Below are positions 61,169 through 64,000 of a DNA stretch of 64,000 nt, piece after piece (within the stretch, counting starts at the first letter, position 1; every line of letters begins with the position of its first letter). The DNA comes from Cervus elaphus (Eukaryota; Chordata; Mammalia; Artiodactyla; Cervidae), in contig NC_057823.1 in assembly GCF_910594005.1 (NCBI RefSeq), positions 102,534,015 to 102,598,014 of the forward strand, given 5' to 3'. The notes under the pieces were generated by a model. It saw only the letters and a program-made list of their open reading frames with translations. It made no database searches and was not told the DNA's origin. The translations under genes and the position numbers were made by a program.

Positions 61169-61340
61169 TAATGGGATATATATATATATACTATATATAT
61201 ATATTTATCTCAGGTTCAATCCCATATACATATATTGCCATGCATCCCTCCAGAAGACATATATATATGTATATGTATATGTCTCTGTGTGTATATATGT
61301 ATGTGTGTGTATATATATATATGTATATATATATATATAA
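61160..61340. repeat. TA/TG-rich microsatellite cluster
   Basis: Successive TA and TATG runs at 61175-61204, 61258-61283 and 61305-61340. Confidence 0.9.
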
Positions 61341-61499
61341 GGAATGGCAACCCACTCCAGTACTCTTGCCTGGAGAATCCCATGGACAGAGAAGCCTGGT
61401 GGGCTACAGTCCATGGGGTCGCAAAGAGTTGGACACGACTGAAGTGACTGAGCACACACACACATATATATATATGTCCAAAAAGTGATTTTAATATAT

Positions 61500-61501
<2 letters not shown>

Positions 61502-61539
<38 letters not shown>
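61502..61539 (+). repeat. (AC)19 microsatellite
   Basis: Thirty-eight bases of uninterrupted AC followed by a short TA run. Confidence 0.97.
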
Positions 61540-61541
<2 letters not shown>

Positions 61542-61787
61542 ATATATATCACTCATGTTTCGTGTGAAGGCAGACTATATCTGAAGGCTACCTAGAGCTA
61601 CTGAAGAACTTTGAAAAGAGTAGTGAGCTAATGCATTCTTTAAAATTTAGAACAACGTCTGAGACAGGGTAAGTATTATACATATTTGCTCTTATTAGGC
61701 ATGTCTTTGACAGTGGGGTTTTGGGAAGTGTACCATACAGCTGTTCAGAAGAAACACATGGATCCCTATCTTCTTTTTTCTTTTCAT

Positions 61788-61957
61788 GTTTTAAATTTTG
61801 TTTTAGTGAAGTATAGTTGCTCTGCATTGTCGTGTTAGTGGCTGCCCTTCAGCAAAGTGAATCCGCTTTATGTAGACACATATCGCCTCTTTTCTGGATT
61901 TCTTGCCCATCCAGGTCACCACAGAGCACTGAGCACAGTTCTCTGTGCTGTCCGGGT
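61788..61957 (-). mobile_element. L1 3' end, antisense, short
   Basis: Antisense L1 3' terminus: gtgaagtatagttgctctgc, cagcaaagtgaatccgcttt, aggtcaccacagagcactga and tctgtgctgtccgggtgctt. It ends at the start of the inverted duplication. Confidence 0.82.
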
Positions 61958-62026
61958 GCTTCTCATTATATTTCTTTTCCTTTCAATGCAAATTAAATTC
62001 ATTTAGGCAAAGTGTATCTCAGTCCA
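61952..62026 (-). repeat. Right arm of the inverted duplication
   Basis: Partner of 61095-61168, in opposite orientation, about 0.85 kb away. Its left edge overlaps the truncated end of the L1 fragment at 61788-61957. Confidence 0.9.
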
Positions 62027-62914
62027 CCTTCCTATCATTAGAAAACAGGGTTCATCAGGGGTCAAGCCGAGTTGTGATAAAGCCAAGATGAGACAGATGA
62101 AGGTCTTATTTCCCTTTCTGTGTGCAAGTCACACCACTCTTCTATTTTCAGTAGCATATCGCAGAATCAGGAAATAAAGGATTGATGAGCGTTTGCCTAG
62201 TTATTTTTGTTTTTTAAGATTTTTCCAAATTTATTTTTGTTTAATATCAAGAAGAAAGAATAAACATTGAGTTTCTAATGTGTGAAGGAAATAATTCTGG
62301 TAGCTGAGATTGCAAACACTCTGCAGTATTCTTCGCATCCCTGAGAAGTTCATCATATGTTTGATAATATAAGCATGGATGTGCTAGAAAAATTATAATG
62401 ATACTCAGAAGTTCTCTGGAATTCAACATTTTTTATTTTGCTAACTAAGAAACTGGCGCTGAGAGCCAAAATCACTAGCACCATATTTTGGCGCTGGACC
62501 TGGACCAAACTAGGTCTTCTGATGCTCGATTCTCTTGTTTTTTGTTGTTGTTGTTCTGTCTCGTTATTTCTCTAGCCGATTGTTACATACACATTATTTC
62601 ACTTTAAAAGTAAGTCTATATTATAAATTGCTGAAGGAAAATAATTCCTCAGATTTCCGTGAAGATGGATTTCATTTCTTCTTTCCCATGGAGTTGAAAT
62701 CAATTACCTGGTAGCTAAACGTGAAGGAGACCTAGGGTGTGTGTGCATTAGTTCCCTTTTCTCTTTCCCTCTCCTGATGTGGGTGTTCAGTGGTGTTCAG
62801 AGGCAACTGCCTCAGGGAGGCGAGGGGCTGTTGTCATTCAGGGTTGCTGGTAACTGCTGGTTAGTAGTATAACTGAGAGGTTGGTATAATTAACGTTTTG
62901 TGCATTTGGCCACA
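62027..62914. other. Single-copy stretch
   Basis: A (TTG)n-like tract lies at 62540-62555. No gene or repeat family recognised. Confidence 0.4.
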
Positions 62915-63112
62915 GGGATTCCCTGGCGGCTCAGATGGTAAAGAATCCACACCCGTGGTGTGGGAGACCTGAGTTCAGTCCCTGGGTGGGGAAGATCCCC
63001 TGGAGGAGGGCATGGCAGCCCACTCCAGGATTCCTGTCTGGAGAATCCCATGGACGGAGGAGCCTGGGGGGCTACAGTCCCTGGGGTTGCAAGGAGCTGA
63101 CTGAGCGGCTAA
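62915..63112 (+). mobile_element. Bov-tA SINE
   Basis: gggattccctggcggctcag head, B box gttcagtccc, body to gagctgactgagcggc. Confidence 0.92.
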
Positions 63113-64000
63113 TCAGAGCACTCAGCACAGACAACATGTAGCATTTGGAAAGCAAACAGGCTAATCATTAACCTCAGGGAGGTATGTTAGTTAGGAATAT
63201 ATGTACACGTTATGGAATGGGAATTTTTTTTTTTTTCTTACATTTCCGATAACATGATCCTCTCAAAGGAGGGAGAATAAGTTACCTTGTGAGTGACGAC
63301 CTTTGGTCTGCATTCTATGACCAGGATATTAGTTGGGAGTTTTTAGTCTATTTTTCTTTTCTGGATTTGTCACCTGTGAAGTAGTGAACTTGGTAGGTTT
63401 GTTTTCACAGCAGACTAAAACTTTCCTTCTGTGGGTTGTTCCTGTAGAATCTAAGCTAATTCCTTTAGATCTCATTTTATGGCATGCCCTCTAAATTAAC
63501 CTTTATCAGTAATAAAGGTGATATTTTGATTTCTTAATACCTGTTTCCCTTGGGTAGAGATGCAGCTGCTGTTTGCTGGGTATCTTCTAACTTCCAGAGC
63601 CTTTGTCATGGATACATAGATGATCTACATATTGATAAGATCACATTTGGTCTCAGTGAATGACAATTAACCCTGAAAGACACCAGTAAAGACATCAGGA
63701 AAGTTCCTGAGTTTTAGGTTGTGATCTCTTCTGTGATTACAGACGACCTGACATAACTTAAACATTACAACATTTGGCATTCAAAAGTATATAAGTAAAT
63801 TCATCCAAGGAGGATGAGACTATAGGAATCGGTGATTCAGAAATGATGTGTGACTTGGCAGACCGCCGGTGTACCACGGCGCTGAGAGCGGAAATTCTGC
63901 TGCTGTGGCTTGAGGAGTGGGTAACCCAGGCCCCAATACAGACACATGATAGAAGGCTTACCCCAAGGGAGTAGACGAGACTTAAACACCTTCACTTGGC
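63113..64000. other. Single-copy stretch at window end
   Basis: T run at 63226-63238. Nothing recognised. The final 150 bases are more GC-rich but without an open frame of note. Confidence 0.4.

Larger units (their letters stand above)
60992..61454 (+). mobile_element. Bov-tA SINE split by a ~266-bp insert
   Basis: The tRNA-like head (60992-61073; gggcttccctgaggctcaga, ending gggaagatccc) and the BovA body (61339-61454; aaggaatggcaacccactcc to gaagtgactgagcac) belong to one element order. The intervening DNA (61074-61338) holds TA microsatellites and the left arm of an inverted duplication. Confidence 0.8.

Overview
The window is nuclear DNA of a ruminant, most likely a bovid. The evidence is its repeat content: BovB (RTE-clade) LINEs, tRNA-derived Bov-tA SINEs in single and dimeric form, BOV-A2 dimers, a bovid-type L1 5' UTR, and an underlying mammalian layer of L1M, L2, MIR and DNA-transposon relics. 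I see no exon series, no intact protein gene, no rRNA or tRNA gene and no CRISPR. Open frames above about 100 codons are mostly decayed LINE coding sequence or its antisense. The few outside repeats match nothing I recognise. I read it as intergenic or deep intronic DNA.

Layout. 1-5 kb: a short BovB with target-site duplications (TSDs), a GC-rich unassigned block at 0.83-1.25 kb, two Bov-tA SINEs, and an antisense L1 split by a 0.75-kb BovB. 5-20 kb: mostly single-copy AT-rich DNA with an old L1 carrying two SINEs, an antisense L2, SINE/BovB insertions and a run of MIR fragments at 18.5-20.0 kb. 20.8-25 kb: a decayed antisense L1 used as a landing pad by Bov-tA, BOV-A2, BovB, an 80-bp mariner MITE and a dimeric SINE that itself holds a BovB. 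27.8-31.2 kb: two antisense L1s. 31.6-35.4 kb: a near-complete BovB with an inverted 5' half, bracketed by an 11-bp TSD. 35.4-44.7 kb: largely single copy. 44.9-47.2 kb: a chimeric element, L1 5' terminus joined to the BovB 3' half, inserted in an ancient repeat with a 13-bp TSD (one mismatch). 47-64 kb: scattered SINEs, BovB, L1 and L2 relics, microsatellites and long single-copy stretches.

There is no pathway to describe. The 'working together' here is retrotransposition: LINE machinery mobilised its own copies and the SINEs, shown by many clean TSDs (28/321, 12389/12599, 21797/22094, 31585/35349, 37641/37748, 40269/40558, 44939/47147, 48175/48695, 58262/58486). The observations most worth a second look are the L1-BovB chimera, the twin-primed BovB, a 70-bp inverted duplication at 61.1/62.0 kb that coincides with a split SINE, and a tail-only insertion at 29.06 kb. 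Repeat names come from memory of consensus features, not from a search, so family-level names are approximate.
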